A stretch of DNA of 64,000 nucleotides from CAVUAT01 sp963739545 (GCA_963739545.1 CAVUAT010000014.1:682001-746000), one strand, 5' to 3'; numbered from the stretch's first letter, positions 53,140 to 61,615 are shown. Notes: a model not told the origin generated them from the letters alone. Translations and numbers: made by a program.

Positions 53140-54639
53140 GTGGCTGAGCTCGAGACAGGGTTGCTGATCGGCGGGGAGCTGGTCGCCGGGGACGGTGAAG
53201 CGATTGCGGTCGAGAACCCGTTCACCGAGGAGATCGTCGCGACCGTCGGGGCGACCAGCGACGAGCAGCTGGACGCCGCGATCGCCGCGGCCCGTGAGGC
53301 CTCGCGGGGCTGGGCCGCTACGCCTGCCGTCGACCGCGGCGAGCTGCTGCACGAGGTCGCCGACCGGATCAAGGCGCGGACGGACGAGCTCGCCGAGGTG
53401 ATGACACTCGAGGGCGGCAAGCCGCTTCTCGAGAACTCCGACGAGATCAGCTGGGTGACGGCGTGCTTCGACTACTACGCCGAGATCGGCCGCGACTCCG
53501 CCGGCCGCGTGATCCCCTCGATCGAGTCGACGCAGCTGGCAATGGTGCTGAAGGAGCCCCACGGCGTCTGGGGGCTGATCGTGCCCTGGAACTACCCACT
53601 GCTGCTGCTGGCGTGGAAGCTGGCGCCGGCGCTCGCGGCCGGGAACGCGGTCGTCTGCAAGCCCTCGGAGGTGACGCCGCTCTCGACGCTCGCCCTCGCC
53701 GGCTGCTTCGATCACCTGCCGCCCGGCGTCGTCAACATCGTCGCCGGCGCGGGCGAGGTCGGCGCCGCGATAACCGCCGACCCGCGCGTCGACGGCGTCG
53801 CCTTCACCGGGTCGGTCGAGACGGGCAAGAAGGTCGGGCACGCCTGCATGGACCGCGTCGCGCGGGTCAACCTCGAGATGGGCGGCAAGGACCCGTTCAT
53901 CGTCTGCTCCGACGTCGCCGACAAGATCGACGTCGCCGCGCGGGGCGGCGCGTGGGCCGCTTTCCTGAACGCGGGCCAGGTCTGCACCTCGGCAGAGCGC
54001 TTCTACGTGCACACGGACGTCTACGACGACTACCTGCGGGCGTTCACGGACTTCACCGACAGCCTGGTCATCGGCGACCCCATGCTCAGCGATACCGACA
54101 TCGGTCCCATGGTTTCCGGGGCTCAGCGCGCCAAGGTCGCCGCGCAGGTCGAGGCGGCCGTCGCGGACGGCGCCGAGGTTCTCACCGGTGGCGGCAGCGG
54201 CGGCCTGGACAAGGGCCACTTCTTCGCCCCCGCGGTGGTGACCGGCGCTCCGGCCGAGACCGCCCTGCTGAGCGAGGAGACCTTCGGCCCGGTCGCGCCG
54301 ATCGTCCCGGTCCAAAGCCTCGACGAGGCGATCGAGCTCGCCAACTCCACCCCGTTCGGGCTGGGGGCGAACATCTACACCCAGGACTTCAAGACGATCC
54401 TGCGATGCATGCGCGAGATCAAGGCCGGGACCGTCTGGTTCAACGACCCACTGACCGACAACGACGCCGGCCCCTTCGGCGGCTTCAAGCAATCGGGCCT
54501 CGGCCGCGAGCTCGGCCAGGAGGGCCTCGAGGCCTTTCAGGAGACCAAGCACGTGCACATCGAGTCCGAGGTCGCCCGTAAGGAGTGGTGGTACCCCTAC
54601 TCGGAGTATTCCGGGGGCGCGCCCGAGCACGGCGCCTGA
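53140..54639 (+). CDS. aminoaldehyde/betaine-aldehyde dehydrogenase family protein
   Basis: This is a 499-residue aldehyde dehydrogenase with VPWNYPLLLLAWKLAPALAA, CKPSEVTPLSTLAL, catalytic Glu in NLEMGGKDPFIV and catalytic Cys in NAGQVCTSAERFY. The C-terminal FGGFKQSGLGRELGQEGLEA is typical of the betaine/gamma-aminobutyraldehyde dehydrogenase group. It should oxidise an amino- or semialdehyde to the acid with NAD+. It is the first gene of a tightly coupled operon; its TGA overlaps the next ATG (TGATG). GTG 53140 is chosen from the -10 box; the frame is open to 53008. Confidence 0.9.
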   Translation: MAELETGLLIGGELVAGDGEAIAVENPFTEEIVATVGATSDEQLDAAIAAAREASRGWAATPAVDRGELLHEVADRIKARTDELAEVMTLEGGKPLLENSDEISWVTACFDYYAEIGRDSAGRVIPSIESTQLAMVLKEPHGVWGLIVPWNYPLLLLAWKLAPALAAGNAVVCKPSEVTPLSTLALAGCFDHLPPGVVNIVAGAGEVGAAITADPRVDGVAFTGSVETGKKVGHACMDRVARVNLEMGGKDPFIVCSDVADKIDVAARGGAWAAFLNAGQVCTSAERFYVHTDVYDDYLRAFTDFTDSLVIGDPMLSDTDIGPMVSGAQRAKVAAQVEAAVADGAEVLTGGGSGGLDKGHFFAPAVVTGAPAETALLSEETFGPVAPIVPVQSLDEAIELANSTPFGLGANIYTQDFKTILRCMREIKAGTVWFNDPLTDNDAGPFGGFKQSGLGRELGQEGLEAFQETKHVHIESEVARKEWWYPYSEYSGGAPEHGA

Positions 54640-56198
54640 TGGCCGCGGACCAGCGAGAAGCGCCCTACCTCGACGCGATCGCCGCATATGTAGCCCGCGA
54701 GCCGTCCCGCCTCCACATCCCCGGGCACAAGGGGACCGGCGGCGACCCCCAGCTTGCCGCCGTGCTCGGCGATGCGGCCATCCTCCACGACGTCCCGGGA
54801 GGCATCGAGGGCATCGACGTAGGCCCCGAGCCGACCCCCTTCCAGCGCGCGCAGGCCCTCGCCGCCGAGGCGTGGGGCGCCAAGCGGAGCTGGTTCTTGC
54901 TGAACGGGGCCTCGGGCGGCAACCACGCGATCTGCCTGGCGCTCGCCCACGCCGTGGGCGAGACCCGCGAGGGCCCGCCCGACCGCGGGCCGGTCGTCGT
55001 CCAGCGCAACGTCCACTCCTCGATCATCGACGGGCTCGTCCTCTCGGGCCTCAGCCCCTCCTTCGTCCCGCCCGAGATCGACCCCGACCTCGGCGTGGCC
55101 CACTGCGTCACCCCCGAAGCGCTCGACGCGGCGCTGGCCGAGACGCCGGGAGCGATCGCCGCGATGGTCGTCTCACCGACCTACTTCGGAGCCGTCGCGC
55201 GGGTCGCCGAGCTCGCCGAGGTGGCCCACGCCCGCGGCGTGCCGCTGGTCGTCGACGAGGCCTGGGGCGCCCACCTGTACTTCCACCCCGACCTGCCGCA
55301 GGGCGCGCTCCGCGGGGGCGCCGACATCGTGCTTTCGAGCACCCACAAGATCGTCGGCAGCCTGACCCAGACGGCGATCCTGCACCTCGGCTCCGGCGAG
55401 CTCGTCGACGAAGGTCTGCTCGACCGCTCGGTGACGCTGATCGAATCGACCAGCCCGAACGCCCTGCTGACGGCGTCGCTCGACGCCGCGCGGCGCCACG
55501 CCGCCGTCGACGGGCCCGAGCTGCTGACCGAGACCCTCGAGACCCTGGCGCGCACGCGGGAGGAGATCCGCCAGATCGAGGGGCTCGACGTCCTCGACGA
55601 GCGCCTCGCCGGCCGCACCAGCGTCGCCGCCTGGGACCCGCTTCGGCTGTCGGTCGACGTGCGCGCCACCGGCGCCACCGGCCACCGGATCGCAGAGCTG
55701 ATGCGCGAGCGCGACGACGTGATCCTCGAGCTCTTCTCCGAGAACGTGATCGTCGGGACGTTCGGCGTGGGGCCAGACGCCGGGCCGGACGCCGAGAGCC
55801 TCGTGGAGGCGCTGCGCCACGCCGTGGACGCCGTCGCGGACTCCGACCTCGAGGAGCGCCGCGCGTTCGCCGAGCCGCCGCCGTGGGGGCCGCTCGAGCT
55901 CTCGCCCCGTGACGCGTTCCTTGGCGCGCAGGAGGTCATCCCCTTCGAGCAGGGAGAGGGGCGCATCTCGGCCGAGTCCCTGGCCGCCTACCCGCCCGGG
56001 GTGCCCAACGTCCTGCCCGGCGAGCGGCTGACCGCGCCGACCCTCGCCTACATCGCGGACTCCCTCGCCCACGGCGGGCTCGTACGCGGCGCCAGCGACC
56101 GCTCGCTCGCGACGATCCGCGTGGTCAAGGAGACCCCACCGGTGTCCTCCCCCACGAGCGCCGGCCCGAGGGGCGAATCCGACGGGAGCGTCCCGTAA
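54639..56198 (+). CDS. Orn/Lys/Arg decarboxylase family protein
   Basis: This is a 519-residue PLP enzyme of the fold-type I Orn/Lys/Arg decarboxylase (major domain) family, shorter than the ~750-residue biodegradative enzymes because it lacks the N-terminal wing domain. Key blocks are LHIPGHKGTGGDP, GGIEGIDVGPEPTPFQRAQ, LLNGASGGNHA, VDEAWGAHLYFHPDLP and the PLP lysine in SSTHKIVGS (Lys237). The C-terminal EVIPFEQGEGRISAESLAAY is also typical. The substrate is probably arginine, ornithine or lysine, giving agmatine, putrescine or cadaverine. The stop overlaps the expected start of the next gene as GTAA. Confidence 0.9.
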   Translation: MAADQREAPYLDAIAAYVAREPSRLHIPGHKGTGGDPQLAAVLGDAAILHDVPGGIEGIDVGPEPTPFQRAQALAAEAWGAKRSWFLLNGASGGNHAICLALAHAVGETREGPPDRGPVVVQRNVHSSIIDGLVLSGLSPSFVPPEIDPDLGVAHCVTPEALDAALAETPGAIAAMVVSPTYFGAVARVAELAEVAHARGVPLVVDEAWGAHLYFHPDLPQGALRGGADIVLSSTHKIVGSLTQTAILHLGSGELVDEGLLDRSVTLIESTSPNALLTASLDAARRHAAVDGPELLTETLETLARTREEIRQIEGLDVLDERLAGRTSVAAWDPLRLSVDVRATGATGHRIAELMRERDDVILELFSENVIVGTFGVGPDAGPDAESLVEALRHAVDAVADSDLEERRAFAEPPPWGPLELSPRDAFLGAQEVIPFEQGEGRISAESLAAYPPGVPNVLPGERLTAPTLAYIADSLAHGGLVRGASDRSLATIRVVKETPPVSSPTSAGPRGESDGSVP

Positions 56199-56239
56199 CC
56201 ACCTGGGGCGTCGACTCCGAGCACGGCGCGCTGCGCGAC

Positions 56240-57058
56240 GTGCTGCTCTGCTCGCCCGAGAACTTCCGCTGGGGGCCGACGAGCGCGATCTCGAAGGCGA
56301 CGCTCGCGAGCGGCCTCACCTTCGACGCCGAGGCGGCTGCGACCCAGCACCGCGAGATGGTCCAGGCCTACGAGCAGGCAGCCGTCACCTGCCACTGGCT
56401 CGAGCCGGACCCGGCGCTGCCCTACCAGGTGTTCGCGCGCGACTCGAGCGCGATGGGCCCGAACGGAGCCGTGATCACCCAGATGAACCAGTCGGTTCGC
56501 CGCGGCGAGTACGCGGCTGCGATCGCCTTCTACCAGCGCAGCGAGATCCCGATCCGCGCCATGATCACGGCGGGCTCGCTCGAAGGCGGCGACGTCGTCA
56601 TCCTCGAGCCGGGCACTGTCCTGATCGGCAACGGCGAGAGCCGCACCGAGGAAGCCGCCGCGCGCCAGCTCGCCGGCTGGTTCGAGGAGGACGGATGGGA
56701 GGCTCGGATCGAGCCGATCCCCTCGCGCTACGTGCACATCGACGTGCTCGTCTCGGTGCTCGCCGACAAGGTCGCCGCCGTCTGCACCGAGGTCCTAGCG
56801 GGCCCAACGGTCGAGTGGCTCCGCGGCAAGGGGTTCGAGCTGATCGAGATCTCGGCCGAGCAGGCCTTCGGCCTCGGGGTGAACGCGATCTCGCTCGGCG
56901 CCGAGCGCGTGCTCTCGGCTGCGGGAGCGAGCGACCTGAACGACGCGCTTCGCGGCCTCGGGATCACCGTGTACGACCCCGAGCTCTCGATGTTCATGCT
57001 CGGCGGCGGCGGTGCGCATTGCCTGGCGCAGCCGCTTCGCCGCGACCGCCTGGGATGA
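56240..57058 (+). CDS. DDAH/arginine-deiminase-fold amidinohydrolase
   Basis: This is a guanidine-group-modifying enzyme of the pentein (DDAH, arginine/agmatine deiminase) fold. With GTG 56240 it is 272 residues: FARDSSAMGPNG (67-), SLEGGDVV, catalytic His166 in RYVHIDVLVSVL, and nucleophile Cys261 in GGGGAHCLAQ. The frame continues upstream as TTWGVDSEHGALRD, which is a usual N-terminus for actinobacterial dimethylargininase-type proteins, back to a GTA at 56195 that overlaps the decarboxylase stop (GTAA). The normal GTGA start seems to have become GTA, so either a shortened or a GTA-initiated protein is made. The substrate could be dimethylarginine, arginine or agmatine. Confidence 0.85.
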   Translation: MLLCSPENFRWGPTSAISKATLASGLTFDAEAAATQHREMVQAYEQAAVTCHWLEPDPALPYQVFARDSSAMGPNGAVITQMNQSVRRGEYAAAIAFYQRSEIPIRAMITAGSLEGGDVVILEPGTVLIGNGESRTEEAAARQLAGWFEEDGWEARIEPIPSRYVHIDVLVSVLADKVAAVCTEVLAGPTVEWLRGKGFELIEISAEQAFGLGVNAISLGAERVLSAAGASDLNDALRGLGITVYDPELSMFMLGGGGAHCLAQPLRRDRLG

Positions 57059-58305
57059 GACCAGCGCCGGCGAACGCTCCGCCGATCGACGCGGCTCGCG
57101 TGATCACCGACCTGCGCGCGCTCGAGTCCCGGACCTCGGGGCCGGAAGGGGCCCAGCGCGCCTGTTGGACCCCGGGTTGGGCGCAGGCGCGGGAGCTCCT
57201 CGCTGAGCTGCTCGCGGAGATCGAGCTCTCCCACGAGATCGACCAGGCTGGCAACGCCTGGGCCTATCTGCCAGGAGTAGACGAGGGAGCGCCCTCGCTC
57301 GCCATCGGCTCCCACCTCGACTCGGTACCGAGCGGTGGCTGGCTCGACGGGCCGCTCGGGGTGATGGCGGCGCTGGGCGTGCTTCGAGCCTGGGCCGAAT
57401 CGGGAGCTCTGCCGCTCCGCGGCATCGCCCTGGTCGACTGGGCAGACGAGGAGGGCGCGTTCGGCCGCAGCCTGCTCGGCAGCGCGGCGGTCTGCGGCAC
57501 GCTCGCCCCCGCGACGCTCGGCGCCGCGCGCGACCGCGACGGGCGCCTGGCCTCCGACGTCCTGCGCGAGTGCGGGGTCGAGCCGGAGCGCATGCCCGAT
57601 GCTGCCGAGCGGCTCGAGCGGATCGGCGACTACATCGAGCTCCACATCGAGCAGGGCCCCGTACTCGCCCAGCGAGGAACTGCCGCTGCGGCGGTCACCG
57701 GCTGCGCCGGGCTCGAGCGCTTCAGGCTGCGCTTCGAAGGGGCCGCGTCGCACGCGGGCACCACGCCCATGGACATGCGCAGTGACGCCGGCCTGGCGGC
57801 GGCCGAGGCGGCGCTCGAGGTGGAGCGGATCGCGGCCGCGGCGGGGGGAGTCGGGACGGTCGGCGAGATTCGCCTCGACCCCGGGGCGCTGACGGTGATC
57901 CCGGGCGAAGCTGAGATCTCGGTCGACATCCGCCACCCGCAGGCGGCCCAGCTTGCCTCGATGCACTCCCAGATCCGGGCCGCGGCGGCCGACCGTGCGG
58001 CGAGCCGCGGCTGCGAGCACGGCGAGACCCCGGTGTGGAGCATCGAGCCGATCGCGTTCGACGAGGCGATGGTCGAGCGCGCGGCGGAATGCTGTGGCGA
58101 GGTGACGGGCGAGCCGCTGCGGATGGCGAGCGGCGCCCTGCACGACGCCGCCGAGGTCGCCCGCCGCCGACCGGTGACGATGGTCTTCGCGCCTTCGACC
58201 GGCGGAATCAGCCATTCGCCGCGCGAGGACACGCCCGAGCACGACCTAGTCACCGCGATCAAGGCCTTCGGCCTGCTCGCGAACCGGCAGCTCGGTTCCA
58301 TCTGA
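57055..58305 (+). CDS. M20-family Zn-dependent amidohydrolase (N-carbamoyl/allantoate amidohydrolase type)
   Basis: This is a 416-residue hydrolase of the hydantoinase/carbamoylase (HyuC, AllC, AmaB) group. Metal and substrate motifs are GSHLDSVPSGGWLDGPLGV, DWADEEGAFGRSLLGS, ELHIEQGPVL, SHAGTTPMDMRSD and GGISHSPREDTPEHD. It cleaves a carbamoyl or ureido group from an amino acid or similar compound. It overlaps the preceding gene by 4 bp (ATGA), so it may act on that enzyme's product (for example a carbamoyl compound). This is inference from operon order. Confidence 0.92.
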   Translation: MRPAPANAPPIDAARVITDLRALESRTSGPEGAQRACWTPGWAQARELLAELLAEIELSHEIDQAGNAWAYLPGVDEGAPSLAIGSHLDSVPSGGWLDGPLGVMAALGVLRAWAESGALPLRGIALVDWADEEGAFGRSLLGSAAVCGTLAPATLGAARDRDGRLASDVLRECGVEPERMPDAAERLERIGDYIELHIEQGPVLAQRGTAAAAVTGCAGLERFRLRFEGAASHAGTTPMDMRSDAGLAAAEAALEVERIAAAAGGVGTVGEIRLDPGALTVIPGEAEISVDIRHPQAAQLASMHSQIRAAAADRAASRGCEHGETPVWSIEPIAFDEAMVERAAECCGEVTGEPLRMASGALHDAAEVARRRPVTMVFAPSTGGISHSPREDTPEHDLVTAIKAFGLLANRQLGSI

Positions 58306-58395
58306 ACGTCCCCCGCGCCGCTACTGCAAGGCCTCGACCGTGTTCGGGATAAGCGGCGGCTAGCTTCAATCGGGCAGGCCGCTTCGTCCGAACTT

Positions 58396-59565
58396 ATGGC
58401 GGGAATCGAGCAACCACGCCCGGCGACGGGCATCCGCACCACCGCGCCGATGATCCTGGCCGCGGCGCTCGTGCTTGCGCTCATGCTGATCGGCGGCCGG
58501 GCGGCGACCGCGCCCGAGGGCGCATTCGCGCAGACCTGCGCCCCCCAGCCGGCCGGTCTGGCGCCGGAGGGACCGGGGCCGACACGGTTCACGATGATGA
58601 TCCGGATCAACCAGCAGGTGAACGTCAACACCTACACCAACTTCGACACGGCAACGGGAGGGCTCGGGAGCTACGTCCGCCCGCAGGACATCTTCGTGAT
58701 CAACACCCGGTTCGAGACGACGACCCCGACGGTCGCCGCCCAGCTGGCGAGCGGCCTGCGCGCCGCCTTCCCGTGCAACAGGATCATCGGCCTCACCGGG
58801 CTCGGCCTCAACCCGTTGGCGCCCGGCTATGCGTTCTCGCTGGCCGGCAACCCCTCCGTCTACGCGCTGATGACCGACTTCGAGGCGATGGACTGGAACG
58901 GCACCCGCTCGACCGACCCCGGCCGCCCGCCGTGGAACCAGGCGTTCAAGGTCGCGTTCCCGCGGATCAAGGCCTGGAACGGCCGCCTCGCCGGGACGCT
59001 GGCCGGCAGCTCGCTCTCGGCGGGCCAGCGCTCGGGCCTGGTCCCGATCTTCGACGGGACCTGGAACTACGGGCAAGTCGCCCAGGACATCGACAAGAAG
59101 AACCGGCGCCTTGGAGCTCCGCACATCGGCCCGCAGAGCGTCCAGACCCAGGACTCCTGCGCGAACGGCGGCGCCTCGGCCTTCAGCTCCCGCTTGAAGG
59201 GCCTCTTCGACCAGTACAAGTTCAAGACGATCATCACGTTCAGGAAAGTCAAGGGGAAGAAGAAGAAGTTCAAGAAGCGGGTCAAGCTCAAGCCGCAGGC
59301 CAAGCCGCTGCTCGCCAACCTCGCGACCCAGATCTCTTTCAGCGACACCCCGAACCCGGGCGCCGGGATGGCGATCACCAAGACCTCCGCCGCGACCGCC
59401 GCGGCATGCGCCCGCGCCGGGCTCAAGCGGGGAGGCGGCGCGTTCTTCTTCTTCGCCTCCGATGACTCGATGCGCCTGCTCTTCCAGCGCCCCGAGATCG
59501 CATCGCTGCGCCCCTCCGCGGCCACCGCGAACACCGGCGGCATCGGGCCGAAGCCCAAGAAGTAG
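58396..59565 (+). CDS. secreted protein of unknown function
   Basis: This is a 389-residue protein with one N-terminal hydrophobic segment (MILAAALVLALMLIGGRA) that can serve as a signal peptide, ending near AFAQ. The body begins after a Pro/Gly stretch and has RFTMMIRINQQVNVNTYTNF, QDIFVINTRFET, LMTDFEAMDWNGTRS and PIFDGTWNYGQVAQDIDKKN. A lysine-rich strip (KGKKKKFKKRVKLK) lies near residue 285, and five Cys are spread through the mature part. A TIM-barrel, glycosidase-like layout (EAMDWNG, DGTWNYG) is conceivable but unproved. The upstream gap shows no Shine-Dalgarno sequence. Confidence 0.7.
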   Translation: MAGIEQPRPATGIRTTAPMILAAALVLALMLIGGRAATAPEGAFAQTCAPQPAGLAPEGPGPTRFTMMIRINQQVNVNTYTNFDTATGGLGSYVRPQDIFVINTRFETTTPTVAAQLASGLRAAFPCNRIIGLTGLGLNPLAPGYAFSLAGNPSVYALMTDFEAMDWNGTRSTDPGRPPWNQAFKVAFPRIKAWNGRLAGTLAGSSLSAGQRSGLVPIFDGTWNYGQVAQDIDKKNRRLGAPHIGPQSVQTQDSCANGGASAFSSRLKGLFDQYKFKTIITFRKVKGKKKKFKKRVKLKPQAKPLLANLATQISFSDTPNPGAGMAITKTSAATAAACARAGLKRGGGAFFFFASDDSMRLLFQRPEIASLRPSAATANTGGIGPKPKK

Positions 59566-59571
59566 CGCTCT

Positions 59572-60579
59572 CTAGCGGCTGATCACGAGCTTGCCCCGGT
59601 GGCCGGCGACGGCCTCCGCTGCGTCGTCCCACGTCGCGGTCTCGGCCGTCACCTGCTCGGGGTGGAACTTCCCCGAGCGTACGAGGGCGAGCAGCGGCTC
59701 CATCGCCGGGCGCGCGTGACAGCGGCCGGTGTCGAAGCGCGTGTTCTTCGTGTACATCTCGAGCAGCGGCAGTGCGACGTCTTCGAAGTAGATGCCGATG
59801 CTGGTGCAGATGCCATCCCCGTCGGTCGAGCGCAGCGCGCAGTGCAGGCCGTCGGGGTCTGCGCTGGCGTCGACGGTGATCGGGTAGGGGCCGAGTCGCT
59901 TCGGGAACTCCTCGTCGAGCATCGTCGCGCCGATCTCCTCGGCCTTGCCGCGGATGTAGGAGTTGCCGCCGGCGAAGTCGACGCGCTCGGCGCCCAGCGC
60001 GAGCGCGATCTGCGCCGCGTAGAGCGCTATCGAGGCGCCTCCGCCGCAGATCAGCACCGTTGCGCCGGGACGCTCGGCGAGCTGCGGCCCGACCGTGCGC
60101 CAGGCGTCGGGGATGTTGTCCGACAGGCTCGCGATCGCCGCGGGGTCGATCCCGTCGTCGACCGCGACCAGCATCGAGTCGGCGAAGGGGACGCGCGCCG
60201 AGTCGCTCAGGAAGCCGCCGTAGTTGGTCCCCATCGGCAGGCCGTACATCGCCATCCGCTCGACCCGCTCGCAGTTGCCGGTGTTGCCGCGACGGCACCG
60301 GTCGCACTCGCCGCATGAGATTTGGAACGGGACGCTGACGAGGTCGCCCGGCGCGAAGTCCTTGACCCCGTCGCCGACATCAGTCACCTCGGCGACGCAC
60401 TCGTGGCCGAGCGGGAACGGCTGCTCGAATGGGATCATGCCGCGGACGATCAGCTGGTCGAGGTCGCACGTGGCGACCGCGACCGGGCGCACCAGCGCCT
60501 CGGCGTCGCCCTCCAGCTTCGCGTCGGGCGCCTCGCGCCACTCGATCTGGTCCTCGCCGGCGAAGGTGAGCGCCCTCAT
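59572..60579 (-). CDS. zinc-dependent alcohol dehydrogenase (MDR family)
   Basis: This is a 335-residue medium-chain dehydrogenase/reductase. The catalytic zinc site is Cys38 in VATCDLDQLI with GHECVAEV around 58. The structural zinc lobe is SCGECDRCRRGNTGNC. The Rossmann part GATVLICGGGASIALYAAQI shows an altered GxGxxG, here GGGASIA, which may affect cofactor binding. The substrate is unknown. ATG 60579 overlaps the tautomerase stop (ATGA), so the two are coupled and probably controlled by the divergent HxlR protein. Confidence 0.88.
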   Translation of the reverse strand: MRALTFAGEDQIEWREAPDAKLEGDAEALVRPVAVATCDLDQLIVRGMIPFEQPFPLGHECVAEVTDVGDGVKDFAPGDLVSVPFQISCGECDRCRRGNTGNCERVERMAMYGLPMGTNYGGFLSDSARVPFADSMLVAVDDGIDPAAIASLSDNIPDAWRTVGPQLAERPGATVLICGGGASIALYAAQIALALGAERVDFAGGNSYIRGKAEEIGATMLDEEFPKRLGPYPITVDASADPDGLHCALRSTDGDGICTSIGIYFEDVALPLLEMYTKNTRFDTGRCHARPAMEPLLALVRSGKFHPEQVTAETATWDDAAEAVAGHRGKLVISR

Positions 60580-61028
60580 GCGGGCGCCGCCTCGGCCTTC
60601 TCGCGCTCGGCCTTGGCCGCCGCCTTCAGCTCCTCGTAGCGGACGATCCCGCCGCCCGCTCCCCAGGAGCCCTCGTCGATCTCGCGGCAGAGGATCCAGA
60701 CGCGCAGGGCAGCGTCCTCGCCCCAGCCTGTCGCGTCCAGGATCAGCGCCGTTAGCTCCTTGACCAGCTCGCCCCGGCGGCGGTCAGACAGCGCGCCCTG
60801 CGGGGTCGTGACGTCGACGACAGCCTGCGGGTACTCGGCGACGCCGTCGGCGGTGTGCATGGCGCCCTCGGGCAGCTCGTGCAGGTGGGTCCACGAAATG
60901 GACCGGAAGAACTCGGTGTCGGGTGCGCGCTCCCAGCGCAACAGCGAGGCGGCCATCTTGCCCGGCAGATCTCGCTTCGCGTCGTCGGAGAGTGCGCCTT
61001 CGGGGATCGTCAGGTCGAGCTTCGGCAT
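60576..61028 (-). CDS. tautomerase-superfamily protein (fused two-domain)
   Basis: This is a 150-residue protein starting MPKLDLTIPEGALSDDAKRD. Proline 2 would become the N-terminal catalytic Pro after Met removal, as in 4-oxalocrotonate tautomerase. A second half repeats the pattern (VVDVTTPQGALSDRRRGELV), so it is a fused double beta-alpha-beta unit such as in cis-CaaD/MSAD-like members. The C-terminus is an acidic/basic helix. It is the first gene of the pair with the alcohol dehydrogenase; AGGAG precedes it. Confidence 0.82.
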   Translation of the reverse strand: MPKLDLTIPEGALSDDAKRDLPGKMAASLLRWERAPDTEFFRSISWTHLHELPEGAMHTADGVAEYPQAVVDVTTPQGALSDRRRGELVKELTALILDATGWGEDAALRVWILCREIDEGSWGAGGGIVRYEELKAAAKAEREKAEAAPA

Positions 61029-61050
61029 GATCGCGGCTCCTGTGTCTTGG

Positions 61051-61094
61051 GTTCCGAAACGAAACGCGGACCCTATTGAGTTTCGATTCCGAAC
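61051..61094. promoter_or_regulatory. imperfect inverted-repeat operator (HxlR)
   Basis: GTTCCGAAACGAAAC (61051-61065) and GTTTCGATTCCGAAC (61080-61094) match at 13 of 15 positions as an inverted repeat with a 14-nt spacer. It lies in the divergent promoter region of the HxlR gene and the tautomerase/dehydrogenase pair and overlaps the -10/spacer of the latter. Confidence 0.65.
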
Positions 61095-61098
61095 GCAA
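61070..61098 (-). promoter_or_regulatory. promoter of the tautomerase/alcohol dehydrogenase pair
   Basis: On the minus strand: -35 TTGCGT (61093-61098), 17-nt spacer, -10 TAGGGT (61070-61075). It gives a leader of about 35 nt with AGGAG before the ATG. Confidence 0.6.
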
Positions 61099-61104
61099 GG
61101 CCGT

Positions 61105-61110
61105 TATGCT
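61105..61110 (+). promoter_or_regulatory. -10 box TATGCT, leaderless start
   Basis: TATGCT ends 8 nt before the ATG of the HxlR gene at 61119. Confidence 0.5.
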
Positions 61111-61118
61111 CCCTGCCA

Positions 61119-61586
61119 ATGCGAGCCTCCGAACTAGCCGAGCAGCGCTGCTCAATCGCGAGGCCCGCGACCCTGCTCGGCGATCGCTGGACGCTCGTGA
61201 TCCTCCGCCAGGCCTTCTCGCGCACCCGCCGCTTCGAGGACTTCCAGCGCGAGCTCGGCATCTCGCGGTCGCTGCTCTCCGACCGCCTCGGCAAGCTCGT
61301 CGAAGCTGGCATCCTGCGCCGCGAGCCATACAAGGACGAGGTCCGCACGCGCGAGGAGTACCGGCTCACCGTGAAGGGCCTCGACCTCTACCCCGTGCTG
61401 ATGGCGCTTCGCGAGTGGGGCGACAAGCACATGGCGCCCGAGGGCGCCCCAATCGAAGTGCGTCACCGCGGCTGCGGCGGCGAGGTCCGCACGGCCCTGC
61501 GCTGCGAGACCTGCGGCGAACAGGTGGGCGCCCGCGATGCCGACGTGGCCGTTGGACCCGGCCTGAAGCACCTCGCGTCGGCTTAG
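61119..61586 (+). CDS. HxlR-family transcriptional regulator
   Basis: This is a 155-residue winged-helix regulator: CSIARPATLLGDRWTLVILR, then FEDFQRELGISRSLLSDRLG and GILRREPYKDEVRTREEYRL. Cys11 lies at the usual redox-sensing position of HypR/YodB-like members. The C-terminus has a four-Cys zinc ribbon (HRGCGGEV, RCETCGEQ), an extension seen in some actinobacterial members. It probably controls the divergent tautomerase and dehydrogenase genes through the repeat at 61051-61094, perhaps in response to quinones or aldehydes. Confidence 0.9.
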   Translation: MRASELAEQRCSIARPATLLGDRWTLVILRQAFSRTRRFEDFQRELGISRSLLSDRLGKLVEAGILRREPYKDEVRTREEYRLTVKGLDLYPVLMALREWGDKHMAPEGAPIEVRHRGCGGEVRTALRCETCGEQVGARDADVAVGPGLKHLASA

Positions 61587-61602
61587 CGCTTGACACTGTC
61601 TC

Positions 61603-61608
61603 TAGGGT
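61603..61608 (+). promoter_or_regulatory. -10 box TAGGGT, leaderless start
   Basis: TAGGGT ends 7 nt before the ATG at 61616, with no Shine-Dalgarno sequence. Confidence 0.5.
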
Positions 61609-61615
61609 CAGCTCC

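Noticed and set aside
61590..61608. TTGACA as the -35 of the TAGGGT box before the enolase-like gene
   Set aside because: Only 7 nt separate the two hexamers, too short for a sigma-70 promoter.
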